A stretch of DNA of 64,000 nt from Burkholderia sp. Ac-20365 (GCF_017104715.1 NZ_JAAGPI010000001.1:496001-560000), one strand, 5' to 3'; shown: positions 1-8,792, counted from the stretch's first letter. A program made the numbers and translations. The notes: a model not told the origin generated them from the letters alone.

Positions 1-326
1 AGCGTTTCCCATTCATCGTAATCGGCGGGCGCGCCGCGGTTGGCCATCAATGCGTTGATCGCCGAGCCGCCGCCCAGCAGCTTCGCCTGTTCATAGCGGC
101 GCAGCGCGGCCGGCGCGCTCATGCGCGCTTTCAGTTGCTGCCAGATGTTATTCGTGTCGAGATACGCGCGGCCCGGATAGCGGCTGCGGATCGCATCGGG
201 CATGCTCGCCTGCGAAATATCGCGGCCCGCTTCGATCAGACACACGGTCTTGCTCTTGTCTTCCGACAGGCGCGCAGCCAGCACGCAGCCCGCCGATCCA
301 CCGCCCAGAATCAGATAGTCGATCAC
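1..326 (-). CDS. GMC family oxidoreductase, N-terminal part (cut by window edge)
   Basis: Flavin-dependent oxidoreductase of the glucose-methanol-choline family, which oxidises alcohols or choline-like substrates. The visible N-terminus has the FAD-binding GGGSAG motif right after the start, a glutamate-ending second strand (CLIEAG) and the family signature with LLGGGSAINA about 75 residues in. A GTG at 324-326 is the most plausible start because it sits just before the first beta strand (IDYLILGG); no strong ribosome-binding site is visible. It lies 112 bp downstream of a solute-binding protein gene on the same strand and may be the next gene of that operon. Substrate cannot be told. The protein continues beyond position 1. 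Confidence 0.85.
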   Translation of the reverse strand, partial: MIDYLILGGGSAGCVLAARLSEDKSKTVCLIEAGRDISQASMPDAIRSRYPGRAYLDTNNIWQQLKARMSAPAALRRYEQAKLLGGGSAINALMANRGAPADYDEWET

Positions 327-438
327 GTCGATTGTTATGAGGCGCGGCGCGCCTGCAGTGCGTGAAAAGCGATCAAATGAAAAGCGCCCGCGACGAACGA
401 CGTGCCTGCGGGCGCCTGAGTCAAAGCGAACGGCTATG

Positions 439-1482
439 TTATTGCATGAACTTCAGCCAGCGTGCCTTGGCCTGGATGCCGGCATCGGATGCCCACCATT
501 CTTCCGACATCAGCGCCTGTTTAGCCGCGTTATCCGGCGAGCTAGGCAGTTCGCTCGCGCGCTTCGCCGTGATCTTGCCCGTCTTGAACGCGGCGGGGTT
601 CCCCGGACCGTAGTCGATATAAAGCGGCAGATTGGCCTGCAATTCCGGCGACAACGCGGCATTCACGAACTTGATCGCATCGGGCAGATTCGGCGCGTTC
701 TTCAGCACGCACAGTTGTGTGTTCTGCAGAATGCCGTCGTTGAACGTGAAGTCGACATCGGGATCGTCCTTCTTCACGGCGCTTGCGCGGCCGTTCCAGA
801 TCATCGTCATGTCCACTTCGCCGTCGTGCAGCAATTGCGCCGACTGGCCGCCCGACGTCCACCACACGGTGATATCCGGCTTGATCTGCTGCAGCTTTTT
901 AAACGCACGGTCGACATCGAGCGGATAGAGCTTGTCGCGCGGCACGCCATCAGCGAGCAGCGCGGCCTCGAGCACGGTTTGCGGATCGTTACGCAGCGCG
1001 CGCGTGCCGGGGAAGTTCTTCACGTCCCAGAAGTCTTTCCAGCTTTGCGGCACCTTCTTCAACGTCTTCTTGTTGTAGCCGATCACGGTCGAATAGAACT
1101 CGTACGCCACCGAATACGGGGTGCGGTACTTTTCCGGCACGGCTGCCGCGTTCGGGATCTTCGAGAAGTCGAGCTTTTCGAGCAGACCTTCGCGGCCGCC
1201 ACGCAGACAGTTCGAGGTCGGCGTATCGACCACATCCCAGATCGGCTTGCCGGTCGCGCCTTGCGCCTTGATCTGCGGCCATGCGTCAGGAATGCTGTCC
1301 TGAGCGATGGTGATGCCCAGCTCCTTCGCGGCGGGATCCAGGATGGCCTTGGTCTGGGCTTCCTGATACGTGCCGCCTTGCGAGACGAACGTGATTTTTC
1401 CCGCAGCGAACGCGGGCGCGAGGCCCGCGATGCTCAACGCGAGCGTCATAACTACAGGGCGCAACTTCATTTTATTGATCAC
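439..1482 (-). CDS. Periplasmic polyamine-type ABC transporter substrate-binding protein
   Basis: 347-residue extracellular solute-binding protein of the PotD/PotF-like group, which captures substrate in the periplasm for an ABC importer. It has a signal peptide of about 26 residues (positive start, hydrophobic run, cleavage near AFAAG). The mature protein opens with KITFVSQGGTY and contains the bilobal-fold features of the family (DVVDTP, GYNKK, WKDFWD, MIWNGR). The start is GTG at 1480-1482, preceded by AGGA at suitable spacing; an in-frame ATG lies four codons later. Neither permease nor ATPase is in the window; they may lie left of position 1. A promoter-like sequence lies about 100 bp upstream. 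The polyamine label is by family; the context suggests the ligand feeds the neighbouring catabolic genes. Confidence 0.85.
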   Translation of the reverse strand: MINKMKLRPVVMTLALSIAGLAPAFAAGKITFVSQGGTYQEAQTKAILDPAAKELGITIAQDSIPDAWPQIKAQGATGKPIWDVVDTPTSNCLRGGREGLLEKLDFSKIPNAAAVPEKYRTPYSVAYEFYSTVIGYNKKTLKKVPQSWKDFWDVKNFPGTRALRNDPQTVLEAALLADGVPRDKLYPLDVDRAFKKLQQIKPDITVWWTSGGQSAQLLHDGEVDMTMIWNGRASAVKKDDPDVDFTFNDGILQNTQLCVLKNAPNLPDAIKFVNAALSPELQANLPLYIDYGPGNPAAFKTGKITAKRASELPSSPDNAAKQALMSEEWWASDAGIQAKARWLKFMQ

Positions 1483-1582
1483 GACATTTCCTCGACACGG
1501 TTGAAGCGAAAGACATCTTCCAGGTCGTGCAGTCCCGCTTCCTTTATGCCGCTGGAAGCAGGACAGCGCGGGATTGATTGAA

Positions 1583-1611
1583 AATATAGTGAGTCAATTT
1601 CGGCGGAGCAA
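1583..1611 (-). promoter_or_regulatory. Putative sigma-70 promoter for the substrate-binding protein gene
   Basis: Read on the minus strand, TTGCTC (1606-1611) and TATATT (1583-1588) are separated by exactly 17 bases, and the gene start follows about 100 bases downstream at 1482. The 216-bp gap between the cupin gene and this gene is the longest on this strand in the island, so a separate promoter here is reasonable. Prediction only. Confidence 0.35.
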
Positions 1612-1698
1612 CGCCGGAATTGTTGGAGTCCCCATGACGTAGTGTTATGTCAGACGCTTGCTGCGCCCGTCACCAGGGCACTCACCGATCGCGTGTGA

Positions 1699-2043
1699 TC
1701 AGAAGATCACGTAGACCTTGCGCATGGTCTCTTCGACTTCCCACGTGCCTTCCGTATGGGCTTCGAAGAACAGCGTATCGCCGCCCGTGAAGTGGACGGT
1801 GTCTTCGCCATCGGGCGTGAAGCGGCCGCGGCCGCTGAGGAAGTGCATCACTTCGGCCTGCTTGACCGAGCGCCGGTAGGTGCCGGGCGTGCATTCGAAG
1901 ATGCCGGTATCGATCGCCTCGCTGCCTTGTATGACCTTTTGCAAGCCAGACACCTTGATCTCCGTCGTGCCTGGAAGACCGGCCGTGCCCCAGTCTTCCA
2001 GCCCCTGCAAGGCGATGCTCTGTTTGATCTGCTGGACTTTCAT
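1699..2043 (-). CDS. Single-domain cupin protein
   Basis: 114-residue protein with a C-terminal cupin barrel. The most similar group I recognise is the DUF861/EutQ-like cupins, in which a small metal-binding barrel follows a short N-terminal extension. Visible cupin features are GTYRRSVKQAEVMHFLSGRGRF (shown here only as the region around residues 54-75), a GGDTLFF turn and a buried C-terminal strand; a single histidine is seen where two are typical, so enzymatic metal binding is uncertain. It lies 40 bp downstream of the AstE/AspA-type gene on the same strand and is probably in the same operon. Such cupins in catabolic clusters may be isomerases, hydrolases or ligand sensors; no specific reaction can be assigned. 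Confidence 0.7.
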   Translation of the reverse strand: MKVQQIKQSIALQGLEDWGTAGLPGTTEIKVSGLQKVIQGSEAIDTGIFECTPGTYRRSVKQAEVMHFLSGRGRFTPDGEDTVHFTGGDTLFFEAHTEGTWEVEETMRKVYVIF

Positions 2044-2083
2044 CTTGTGATTTCGTTGACGATGGTTGGAGTGGTTATCAAGG

Positions 2084-3061
2084 TTATCGAGCGTTCGCGA
2101 CGCGCTTCTCGATCCTGCCGAGCCGCACGACCGTCACGCCCGCGCGTAACTGCCTGAGCGACGGCATCACGAGCATGCAGTCGGGATAGGGCGTGCATAC
2201 CGCTTCGCCATCCGACCAGCCGATCACGCTGCCCGCTTCGGGAAACACTTCCAGGCCGGTGTAGTTGTCGGCGAAGCGGAAGTCGAGACTCTTCGCCACG
2301 ACGGGCTCTGTGACGCGCACGATCAGCATTTCGTCGGGCAACGGCTGGACCCAGCCTTCGGGAAAGTCCTTATCTTCAACGACGCCGGAAAGAATCAGAA
2401 AGCGCGCCGTCACGTCGCGCGCAACGGTCACGGCGCTCGCTTCCCAATGCTGTCCGCATTCGATCAGCAGCGCGTTCTTCGGGCTTGCGGGATCGCCGAA
2501 GCCTTCGTAATCGCGCATGCGGCGTCCTTCCGGATGGCCTTCGTCGCAGATCACCGTGGCGGGCGTGCCGAGCTTTTCGGACAACGCGATGCCTTTGTCG
2601 AGCGGACCTGCAACGATCAACGGTTTGCTCTTTTCATGCATCGAATGCAGATCGAGCAGCAGATCGACGCTATCGATCACCGGCCGCATCGCGCGGGCGC
2701 GACGCAGTTCGCTCGAATCGAGCGCGGCGTTATCGAGCGTTTGCGCCGTCCACACGCGGTTGAAGTCCTGATCGACGAAGCGCGCAGCATCCGGTTTCGA
2801 CGGATCGAAACGCGCATACGCATCGACGTTCGCAAACGCGAGCGTCAGCTTGCCGCGCCGCGGGCGCAGCTTCGCGCGCAACAACGCATCGACGACGATC
2901 GCGCCGCACACCTCGTTGCCATGCGTGAGCGCGTTGATCATCACATGCGGTCCATCGACGCCCGAATCGAACGTATGCACGTACGCGACACCCGTGTCGC
3001 TGCGTTCGTGGACGGAAATGTCCGGGAAGGCAAGCTCGATCGGATAGGCTTGTGCGCTCAT
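2084..3061 (-). CDS. Succinylglutamate desuccinylase/aspartoacylase family deacylase
   Basis: 325-residue zinc-dependent amidohydrolase of the AstE/AspA family, which removes an acyl group from an N-acyl amino acid. Zinc-ligand motifs are visible: THGNE (His and Glu, near residues 47-51) and LDLHSM (His, near residue 140), followed by conserved DQDFNRVW. The start ATG overlaps the stop codon of the upstream dehydrogenase gene (ATGA at 3058-3061), a classic sign of translational coupling. The family includes DoeB, which deacetylates N-acetyl-diaminobutyrate in ectoine breakdown, and several family mates of that pathway are nearby; this is an analogy, not an identification. Confidence 0.85.
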   Translation of the reverse strand: MSAQAYPIELAFPDISVHERSDTGVAYVHTFDSGVDGPHVMINALTHGNEVCGAIVVDALLRAKLRPRRGKLTLAFANVDAYARFDPSKPDAARFVDQDFNRVWTAQTLDNAALDSSELRRARAMRPVIDSVDLLLDLHSMHEKSKPLIVAGPLDKGIALSEKLGTPATVICDEGHPEGRRMRDYEGFGDPASPKNALLIECGQHWEASAVTVARDVTARFLILSGVVEDKDFPEGWVQPLPDEMLIVRVTEPVVAKSLDFRFADNYTGLEVFPEAGSVIGWSDGEAVCTPYPDCMLVMPSLRQLRAGVTVVRLGRIEKRVANAR

Positions 3062-4530
3062 TCGAGGCCGCCCTGGCAGAGGTATTTGATCGACAGGTAA
3101 TCGTCGAGGCCGTATTTCGAGCCCTCGCGGCCATAGCCGGATTCCTTCACGCCGCCGAAGGGCGCGGCTTCGCTTGCAAGCGCACCTTCATTGATGCCGA
3201 CAATGCCGGCTTCGAGTTGCCGCGCAACGCGGTCGATGCGCCGCACGTCCTGGCTGTAGAAGTACGACGCGAGGCCGAACGGCGTGTCGTTGGCGGCGCG
3301 AATCGCATCGGCTTCGTCGTCGAAACGGAACAGTGGCACGACGGGGCCGAAGGTTTCTTCGCAGCTCAGTTGCATATCGGGCGTTGCATCGGCGAGCACG
3401 GTCGGCGCGTAGTAGTTCGGGCCGAGTTCGGACAGACGCTTGCCGCCCGTCAGCACGCGCGCGCCGCGGCTCACGGCATCGTCGACGTGACGGGCGATCT
3501 TGTCGATCGCGCGCGAGTTGATCATTGGACCGATCTGCGCGGTGGGATCGGTGGCGGGCGCGACCTTCAAGGCGGCGACGCGCGTCGCGAGCAGGTCGGC
3601 GAAGCGCGCGTAAACGCCGGACTGCACGTACACGCGGTTCGGACATACGCAGGTTTGCCCGCCGTTACGAAATTTCGCGGCCAGCAGGCCCGTGACGGCG
3701 GCGTCGACGTCGGCGTCATCGAACACGATGAAGGGCGCATTGCCACCCAGTTCCAGCGACAGCTTCTTCAACGTCCCCGCCGATTCGCGCGCCAGATATT
3801 TGCCGACAGGCGTCGAACCCGTGAACGTGATCTTGCGCACGCGGCTATCGGCGAGCCAGTCGGACACTGCGCCGACAGCGTTTTCACGTGAGGACGAAAT
3901 CAGGTTCAGCACGCCGGCCGGCACGCCTGCTTCATGCGCGAGCATCACGAGCGCGAGCGCGGTGAGCGGCGTATCTTCCGCCGGCTTGCCGACGACCGTG
4001 CAACCCGCTGCCAGCGCCGGCGCGATCTTGCGCGCGATCATCGCGAGCGGGAAGTTCCACGGTGTGATCGCGGCGACGATGCCGACGGGTTCCTTCACCG
4101 CGCTCATGCGCTTGCCGCGCTGCTGCTGCGGAATGATGTCGCCGTAGATGCGCGTCGCTTCGTCGGCGAACCACGCGACATAGGAGGCACCGTACATCAC
4201 CTCGCCTCGTCCTTCGGCAAGCGGCTTGCCCTGTTCGAGCGAGATCAACTGGCCGAGCGCGTCGGCGTTCTCGACCATCAGCGCATGCCAGCGATGCAGC
4301 ACTGCAGCGCGGTCTTTCGGCAACGCGTCGCGCCATGCCGGGAATGCGCGGGCGGCGGCATCGGTAGCAGCGTGTGCGTCGGCGGCCGTGCTGTCGGCGA
4401 CTTGCGTGATCACTTCGCCTGTCGCGGGATTCGTCACATCGAAGCGCTTGCCTTCAACCGACGCGACCCACTTGCCGTCGATGAAATTGTCGCTGCGGAT
4501 CAGTTCGCTCAGTTCGTATTGCCTGGTCAT
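3058..4530 (-). CDS. NAD(P)-dependent succinate-semialdehyde-type aldehyde dehydrogenase
   Basis: 490-residue aldehyde dehydrogenase of the GabD group, oxidising a semialdehyde to the acid in the cytoplasm. Visible motifs are the glutamate general base in LELGGNAPF, the cysteine nucleophile in NGGQTCVCPNR, the cofactor region FTGSTPVG and the C-terminal FGGVKESGYGREG, which is typical of GabD. The chosen start is ATG at 4528-4530, eight bases after an AGGAG; a GTG three codons upstream is possible. It overlaps the deacylase gene by four bases and follows the tartrate-dehydrogenase-like gene by 18 bp, so the genes are almost certainly one transcript. Aspartate-semialdehyde (DoeC-like) or succinate-semialdehyde could be the substrate. 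Confidence 0.9.
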   Translation of the reverse strand: MTRQYELSELIRSDNFIDGKWVASVEGKRFDVTNPATGEVITQVADSTAADAHAATDAAARAFPAWRDALPKDRAAVLHRWHALMVENADALGQLISLEQGKPLAEGRGEVMYGASYVAWFADEATRIYGDIIPQQQRGKRMSAVKEPVGIVAAITPWNFPLAMIARKIAPALAAGCTVVGKPAEDTPLTALALVMLAHEAGVPAGVLNLISSSRENAVGAVSDWLADSRVRKITFTGSTPVGKYLARESAGTLKKLSLELGGNAPFIVFDDADVDAAVTGLLAAKFRNGGQTCVCPNRVYVQSGVYARFADLLATRVAALKVAPATDPTAQIGPMINSRAIDKIARHVDDAVSRGARVLTGGKRLSELGPNYYAPTVLADATPDMQLSCEETFGPVVPLFRFDDEADAIRAANDTPFGLASYFYSQDVRRIDRVARQLEAGIVGINEGALASEAAPFGGVKESGYGREGSKYGLDDYLSIKYLCQGGLE

Positions 4531-4548
4531 CGAAAACACTCCTGTGAT

Positions 4549-5628
4549 TCAGGCGAGACGGTGCGCGATGGCCGCGCCCACTTCCGCCGTATTCGCCTTG
4601 CCGCCGAGGTCGCCCGTATGCGGGCCTTCCTTCAAGACAGCTTCGATTGCCGCGAGGATCGCGTCATGCGCTTCGCGTTCCTTGCCCGCGCCGTTGCCGA
4701 GGAAATCGAGCATCATCGCCGCCGACCAGATCATCGCGATCGGATTCGCAATGCCCTTGCCCGCGATGTCCGGCGCGGAACCGTGCACCGGCTCGAACAG
4801 CGACGGGAACACGCGGTCCGGATTCATGTTCGCCGACGGCGCGATACCGATCGTGCCTGTGCACGCCGGTCCGAGGTCCGACAGGATGTCGCCGAACAGG
4901 TTGGTCGCGACCACCACGTCGAAGCGATCCGGATTCAACACGAAACGTGCACAAAGAATGTCGATGTGCTGCTTGTCCCATTTCACGTCCGGATAACGCG
5001 CGGCCATCTCGGCGGCGCGCGCGTCCCACCACGGCATGCTGATCGAGATGCCGTTGCTCTTGGTCGCGACGGTGATCTTTTTCTCGCGGCGCTCTGCGAG
5101 ATCGAATGCGAACTTCAGCACGCGCTCGGAGCCTTTGCGCGTGAAGATCGACTGCTGCATCACGAACTCGCGCTCGGTGCCTTCGAACATCGTGCCGCCC
5201 ACCGACGAATACTCGCCCTCGGTGTTCTCGCGCACGATCATGAAGTCGATGTCGCCCGCCTTGCGGCCAGCGAGCGGCGACGGCACGCCTTCGAAGAGAC
5301 GCGCGGGACGCAGGTTGATGTACTGGTCGAACTCGCGGCGGAACTTGAGGAGTGACCCCCACAGCGAAATGTGATCGGGCACGGTGTCGGGCCAGCCGAC
5401 CGCGCCAAACAGGATCGCATCGGCGCCTTCGAGCTGCTTCTTCCAGTCGTCGGGCATCATCTGGCCGTGCTGCGCGTAGTAGTCGCAGCTCGCCCACTCG
5501 ATGTGCTGATACTCGATGCCGATGCCATAGCGCTTGCTGACGGCGTCGAGCGCGTGCAGCGCTTCTGGCATCACTTCCTTGCCGATGCCGTCGCCGGGAA
5601 TCACTGCGATGCGATAGTTGCGGGTCAT
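4549..5628 (-). CDS. Tartrate dehydrogenase/decarboxylase or D-malate dehydrogenase
   Basis: 359-residue member of the isocitrate/isopropylmalate dehydrogenase superfamily, of the TtuC/DmlA type, which oxidises and decarboxylates D-malate, tartrate or related 2-hydroxy acids with NAD. Recognisable segments are IPGDGIGKEV at the N-terminus, IVRENTEGEYS in the middle and HGSAPDIAGKGIANP near the C-terminus; length matches the family. The ATG at 5626-5628 follows a GGAG at good spacing. It is the first gene after the intergenic region it shares with a divergent LysR gene, the arrangement seen for dmlA and its activator dmlR. Isopropylmalate dehydrogenase is less likely because no leucine genes are near. 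Confidence 0.87.
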   Translation of the reverse strand: MTRNYRIAVIPGDGIGKEVMPEALHALDAVSKRYGIGIEYQHIEWASCDYYAQHGQMMPDDWKKQLEGADAILFGAVGWPDTVPDHISLWGSLLKFRREFDQYINLRPARLFEGVPSPLAGRKAGDIDFMIVRENTEGEYSSVGGTMFEGTEREFVMQQSIFTRKGSERVLKFAFDLAERREKKITVATKSNGISISMPWWDARAAEMAARYPDVKWDKQHIDILCARFVLNPDRFDVVVATNLFGDILSDLGPACTGTIGIAPSANMNPDRVFPSLFEPVHGSAPDIAGKGIANPIAMIWSAAMMLDFLGNGAGKEREAHDAILAAIEAVLKEGPHTGDLGGKANTAEVGAAIAHRLA

Positions 5629-5720
5629 ATGCGTCTCCTCGTCGGGAAAGTGTCAGGAAGGTTCGGAAAAGGTTCGGGTCATTCAGACCCAGCATGCAAT
5701 AACAACTAGTCTATTCCTGA

Positions 5721-5751
5721 TTAACCGTCATAAAATCGCGCTTTCGGTTAA
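5721..5751. promoter_or_regulatory. Inverted repeat, candidate LysR operator
   Basis: TTAACCG (5721-5727) and CGGTTAA (5745-5751) are perfect inverted copies separated by 17 bases, lying between the divergent dehydrogenase gene (start 5628) and LysR gene (start 5769). LysR-type regulators commonly bind such interrupted dyads upstream of the gene they activate and autoregulate from the same site. The position is 17 bp before the LysR start. Confidence 0.5.
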
Positions 5752-5768
5752 GCCACTATGCACGAACT

Positions 5769-6695
5769 GTGAATAAATCGCCGAACCTCGACGACCTGCG
5801 CGTGTTCTGCACCGTCGCCCGCAAAGCCAGCTTCAGCGGGGCTGCGGACGCGTTGTCGGTATCGGCGGCGTATGTCAGCAAACGCGTGAACATGCTCGAA
5901 GCGGATCTGGGCACGCGGCTCTTTCACCGCTCGACGCGCCGCGTCGCGATCACGGAAGCGGGCGAGCGCGTCTACGCGTGGGCCGAAAAGATTCTGGACG
6001 ATGTGGACCGGCTGGTCGAAGACGTATCGACCACGCGCCGTGTGCCGCGTGGCACGTTGCGCATTTCGAGCAGCTTCGGCTTTGGCAGGCACGTCGTGGC
6101 ACCGGCACTCGCGCGGCTCACGGAGCGTTACCCGCAACTGAGCGTGCGGCTCGATCTGTTCGACCGCATCGTCGATGTGGCGGGCGAGGGCTTCGATCTC
6201 GACATCCGCATCGGCGACGATATCGCGCCGCATCTGATCGCCAAGCGCCTTGCGTCGAATCATCGTGTGCTGTGTGCGTCGGCGGACTATCTGAAGCGTC
6301 ACGGCACGCCGCGGCAGCTGGCGGACCTCGGCACACATCAATGTCTGGCGATCAAGGAGCGCGATCACCCGTTCGGCATCTGGCGTCTGACGGAACGGGG
6401 CGAGGCGATCTCCGTCAAGGTGACGGGCCCGCTGTCGACCAATCACGGCGAAGTGGCGGTGCAATGGGCGCTGGCCGGGCGCGGCATCGTATTGCGGTCG
6501 ATGTGGGACGTGCGCGGCTTGCTGGAATCGGGCGCGCTGGTGCAGGTGCTGCCTGGCGTCACGCAGCCCGCGAACGTGTGGGCGGTGTATCCGGCGCGGC
6601 TGGCGTCGTCGGCGAAGGTGCGGGTGTGCGTCGATTTTCTGGCCGATGAATTCGGCCGCCTGGCGGCACCCTACGCACCCGACGCGCCTCAATGA
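5769..6695 (+). CDS. LysR-type regulator, DmlR/TtdR-like
   Basis: 308-residue LysR transcription factor. The N-terminal winged helix-turn-helix (about residues 7-65) includes FSGAADALSVSAAYVSKRV, and a substrate-binding-like effector domain follows, opening with GTLRISSSFGFG. The start is GTG at 5769, since an ATG slightly upstream is in another frame and soon meets a stop. It is divergent from the tartrate/D-malate dehydrogenase gene, and the family relationship DmlR-dmlA suggests that it activates that gene in response to its hydroxyacid substrate. Its 3' end overlaps the convergent Lrp-type gene by seven bases. Confidence 0.88.
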   Translation: MNKSPNLDDLRVFCTVARKASFSGAADALSVSAAYVSKRVNMLEADLGTRLFHRSTRRVAITEAGERVYAWAEKILDDVDRLVEDVSTTRRVPRGTLRISSSFGFGRHVVAPALARLTERYPQLSVRLDLFDRIVDVAGEGFDLDIRIGDDIAPHLIAKRLASNHRVLCASADYLKRHGTPRQLADLGTHQCLAIKERDHPFGIWRLTERGEAISVKVTGPLSTNHGEVAVQWALAGRGIVLRSMWDVRGLLESGALVQVLPGVTQPANVWAVYPARLASSAKVRVCVDFLADEFGRLAAPYAPDAPQ

Positions 6696-7186
6696 TGGTT
6701 CTGTGAGAAGAGCGTTTCGAGCGGATAGTGCGTCTTCACGAACGGCGTCTTGATGATGACGTAGCTGAAGTACTTCTCGATGCCGATATCGCGCTCCAGC
6801 AGCCCTTCGATGATGCTCTGATAGTGACTGACGCTGCGCGTGACGAACTTCAGCAGATAGTCGTAGCCGCCGCTCGCCAGATGGCATTCGACGATCTCGT
6901 CGACATCCTTGATCGCGTTGACGAACTTGATGAAGTCTTCGCGGCGATGATCGGCGAGCGTGACTTCCGTGAAGACAATCTGCACGTCGCCGAGCTTTTC
7001 GAGCTGGATCTGCGCGCCGTACCCGATGATATAGCCCGCCTTCTCCAGCCGCTTCACGCGGATCAGGCAAGGGCTGGGCGACAGCCCGACTGCGTCGGCC
7101 AGTTCGACGTTCGTGATGCGCCCTCGCTTTTGCAGTTGCGAGAGGATGCGCAGATCGATTCGGTCCAGCTTGCAGTCGGTGCTCAT
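6689..7186 (-). CDS. Lrp/AsnC family transcriptional regulator
   Basis: 165-residue feast/famine regulator. The N-terminal helix-turn-helix runs from LDRIDLRIL to RVKRLEKAGYI, with the recognition region ELADAVGLSPSPC, and the C-terminal RAM ligand domain contains the HLASGGYDYLLKF strand-turn typical of the family. The start at ATG 7184-7186 is preferred over one 16 codons upstream because family proteins begin just before the first helix. It lies 44 bp downstream of the aminotransferase gene on the same strand and probably shares its transcript. DoeX of ectoine-degradation clusters is of this family, so it may sense an amino-acid intermediate of the island. Confidence 0.88.
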   Translation of the reverse strand: MSTDCKLDRIDLRILSQLQKRGRITNVELADAVGLSPSPCLIRVKRLEKAGYIIGYGAQIQLEKLGDVQIVFTEVTLADHRREDFIKFVNAIKDVDEIVECHLASGGYDYLLKFVTRSVSHYQSIIEGLLERDIGIEKYFSYVIIKTPFVKTHYPLETLFSQNHH

Positions 7187-7230
7187 CGTGAGTCGGTCGG
7201 TCCCGCATGTCGAAGGGTCGGTCGATGTTA

Positions 7231-8640
7231 TCACGCAGCCGCGCGGCGTTTAAATTCGATCGAGCCCTTCAGCGCGGCGCGCACGTCGGCTTGCGCGAGC
7301 ACGTCGTCGAGTGTCTTTTCGAGGCGCTCGAACAGCAGGTCGAACTCGCTTTCCGTGTAGCAGAGCGCGGGCGCGAAGCCGAGAATGTTGTCCCCGAACG
7401 CGCGGAACACGAGGCCGTTCGCGTAGGCGGCCGTCGCGATGCGGTCGGGCAGCTTGAGCGACGCGTCGAAACCTTGCTTCGTGTCTTTGTCGGCGACGAG
7501 TTCGAGCGCGCCGAGCAGGCCGCGATGGCGCGAATCGCCGACGAGCGGATGCGCGAGCAGCGCATCGAGCCCTTGCGCGAAGCGCGGCGCGCGTGCGACG
7601 CCATTCGCGAGCAGCCCGCCTTCGTGATAAAGGCGCATCACTTCGAGCCCGATCGCGGCGCTGACCGGATGCGCCGAATACGTGTGCCCGTGGCCGATCG
7701 CGGCCGACACATCGCCGCCGTCGGCGATGCCTTGATAGACGGCATCCGACATCAGCACCGCGCCCATGGGCGCGTAGCCGGCGGTGAGACCCTTGGCGAC
7801 CGTCATCAGATCCGGCTCGACGCCTTCCGCCTGACACGCGAACAGCGGACCCGTGCGGCCGAAGCCGGTGATGACTTCATCGGCGACGAACAGGATATCC
7901 AGCTTGCGGCAGGCTTCCCGCATGGCCTTCAGCCAGCCGAAGGGCGGCACGATCACGCCGCCGGAGCCTTGAATCGGCTCGCAGAAGAAGGCGGCGACAT
8001 TATCTGCGCCGAGGGCTTCGACTTTTGCTTCAAGCGCGGCGACGGAAGCGGCGATGAGTGCGGCATCGTCGGCGAAATCGTTGCGGTATGCGTAGGGCGA
8101 CGGGATGTGATGTTGCGTGGGCAGCGGCACATCGAAGTTGCGATGGAACGCGGGCAGCGCGGTGAGGCCCGCACCGATCGACGACGAGCCGTGATAGCCG
8201 CGTTGCAGCGCGATGATGTGCTTTTTCGACGGACGGCCTGTCGCGTTGAAGTAGTGCGTGATGAAGCGCAGCGCTGAATCCACGGCATCCGAGCCGCCTA
8301 GTGTGAAGTACACGTGTTGCAGCGACGTGGGCGCGAGTTCGACGAGTTTCGCGGCGAGTTCGATGGCGGGTTCGGAGCCGAAGTGGAAGTAGCCGGTTGC
8401 GTAGGGCAGGCGTGCCATCTGTTTTGTCGCTGCGTCGACGATGCTTTGATGGCCGTAGCCGGTGTTGACGCACCAGAGTCCGGAGAACGCGTCGAGGAGT
8501 TCTTTTCCGCCGATGTCGCGGAGGTAGACGCCTTGGGCGGATTCCAGCACGGTGACGCCGCGGGCTTCATGTGCGCGGTAGCTGACGACAGGGTGGATTA
8601 GGTGCTTGCGGTCTGCTTCGATCAGGTTTTTCGAATGCAT
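7231..8640 (-). CDS. Class III PLP-dependent aminotransferase (omega-amino acid or diamine type)
   Basis: 469-residue fold-type I aminotransferase of class III, transferring a terminal amino group to pyruvate or 2-oxoglutarate. Features seen are the substrate-pocket segment SGLWCVNTGYGH, the phosphate-binding GGSDAVDSALR, the HGSSSIGAGLT region, LFVADEVITGFGRTG with the PLP-stacking Asp, and the lysine in AKGLTAGYAPMGA that forms the Schiff base. The family covers putrescine-pyruvate, beta-alanine-pyruvate and diaminobutyrate transaminases. The product would be a semialdehyde, a suitable substrate for the dehydrogenase at 3058-4530. Its upstream region holds T/G-rich sequence and composite repeat A. 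Confidence 0.9.
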   Translation of the reverse strand: MHSKNLIEADRKHLIHPVVSYRAHEARGVTVLESAQGVYLRDIGGKELLDAFSGLWCVNTGYGHQSIVDAATKQMARLPYATGYFHFGSEPAIELAAKLVELAPTSLQHVYFTLGGSDAVDSALRFITHYFNATGRPSKKHIIALQRGYHGSSSIGAGLTALPAFHRNFDVPLPTQHHIPSPYAYRNDFADDAALIAASVAALEAKVEALGADNVAAFFCEPIQGSGGVIVPPFGWLKAMREACRKLDILFVADEVITGFGRTGPLFACQAEGVEPDLMTVAKGLTAGYAPMGAVLMSDAVYQGIADGGDVSAAIGHGHTYSAHPVSAAIGLEVMRLYHEGGLLANGVARAPRFAQGLDALLAHPLVGDSRHRGLLGALELVADKDTKQGFDASLKLPDRIATAAYANGLVFRAFGDNILGFAPALCYTESEFDLLFERLEKTLDDVLAQADVRAALKGSIEFKRRAAA

Positions 8641-8792
8641 GGGGGGTCTCGTTTCTTCGCTTTCGCGGGAGGGGGAGGGATGTGTTCATACTACTCAGGG
8701 TTGGTTGGTGTCTGATTTGCCAAATAAATCTGGCGATAGTGTTGGTGTGGTTTTTTTGGGGGTGTTTGTAGCATTTTGTGCTGTGGTGGGTT

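Noticed and set aside
3934..5355. Long plus-strand open frame opposite the dehydrogenase genes
   Set aside because: It is antisense to well-recognised coding sequences, Arg/His-rich without fold, and typical of high-G+C shadow frames.
5748..7208. Long minus-strand open frame over the LysR and Lrp genes
   Set aside because: It overlaps both recognised genes in another frame and has no recognisable domain.
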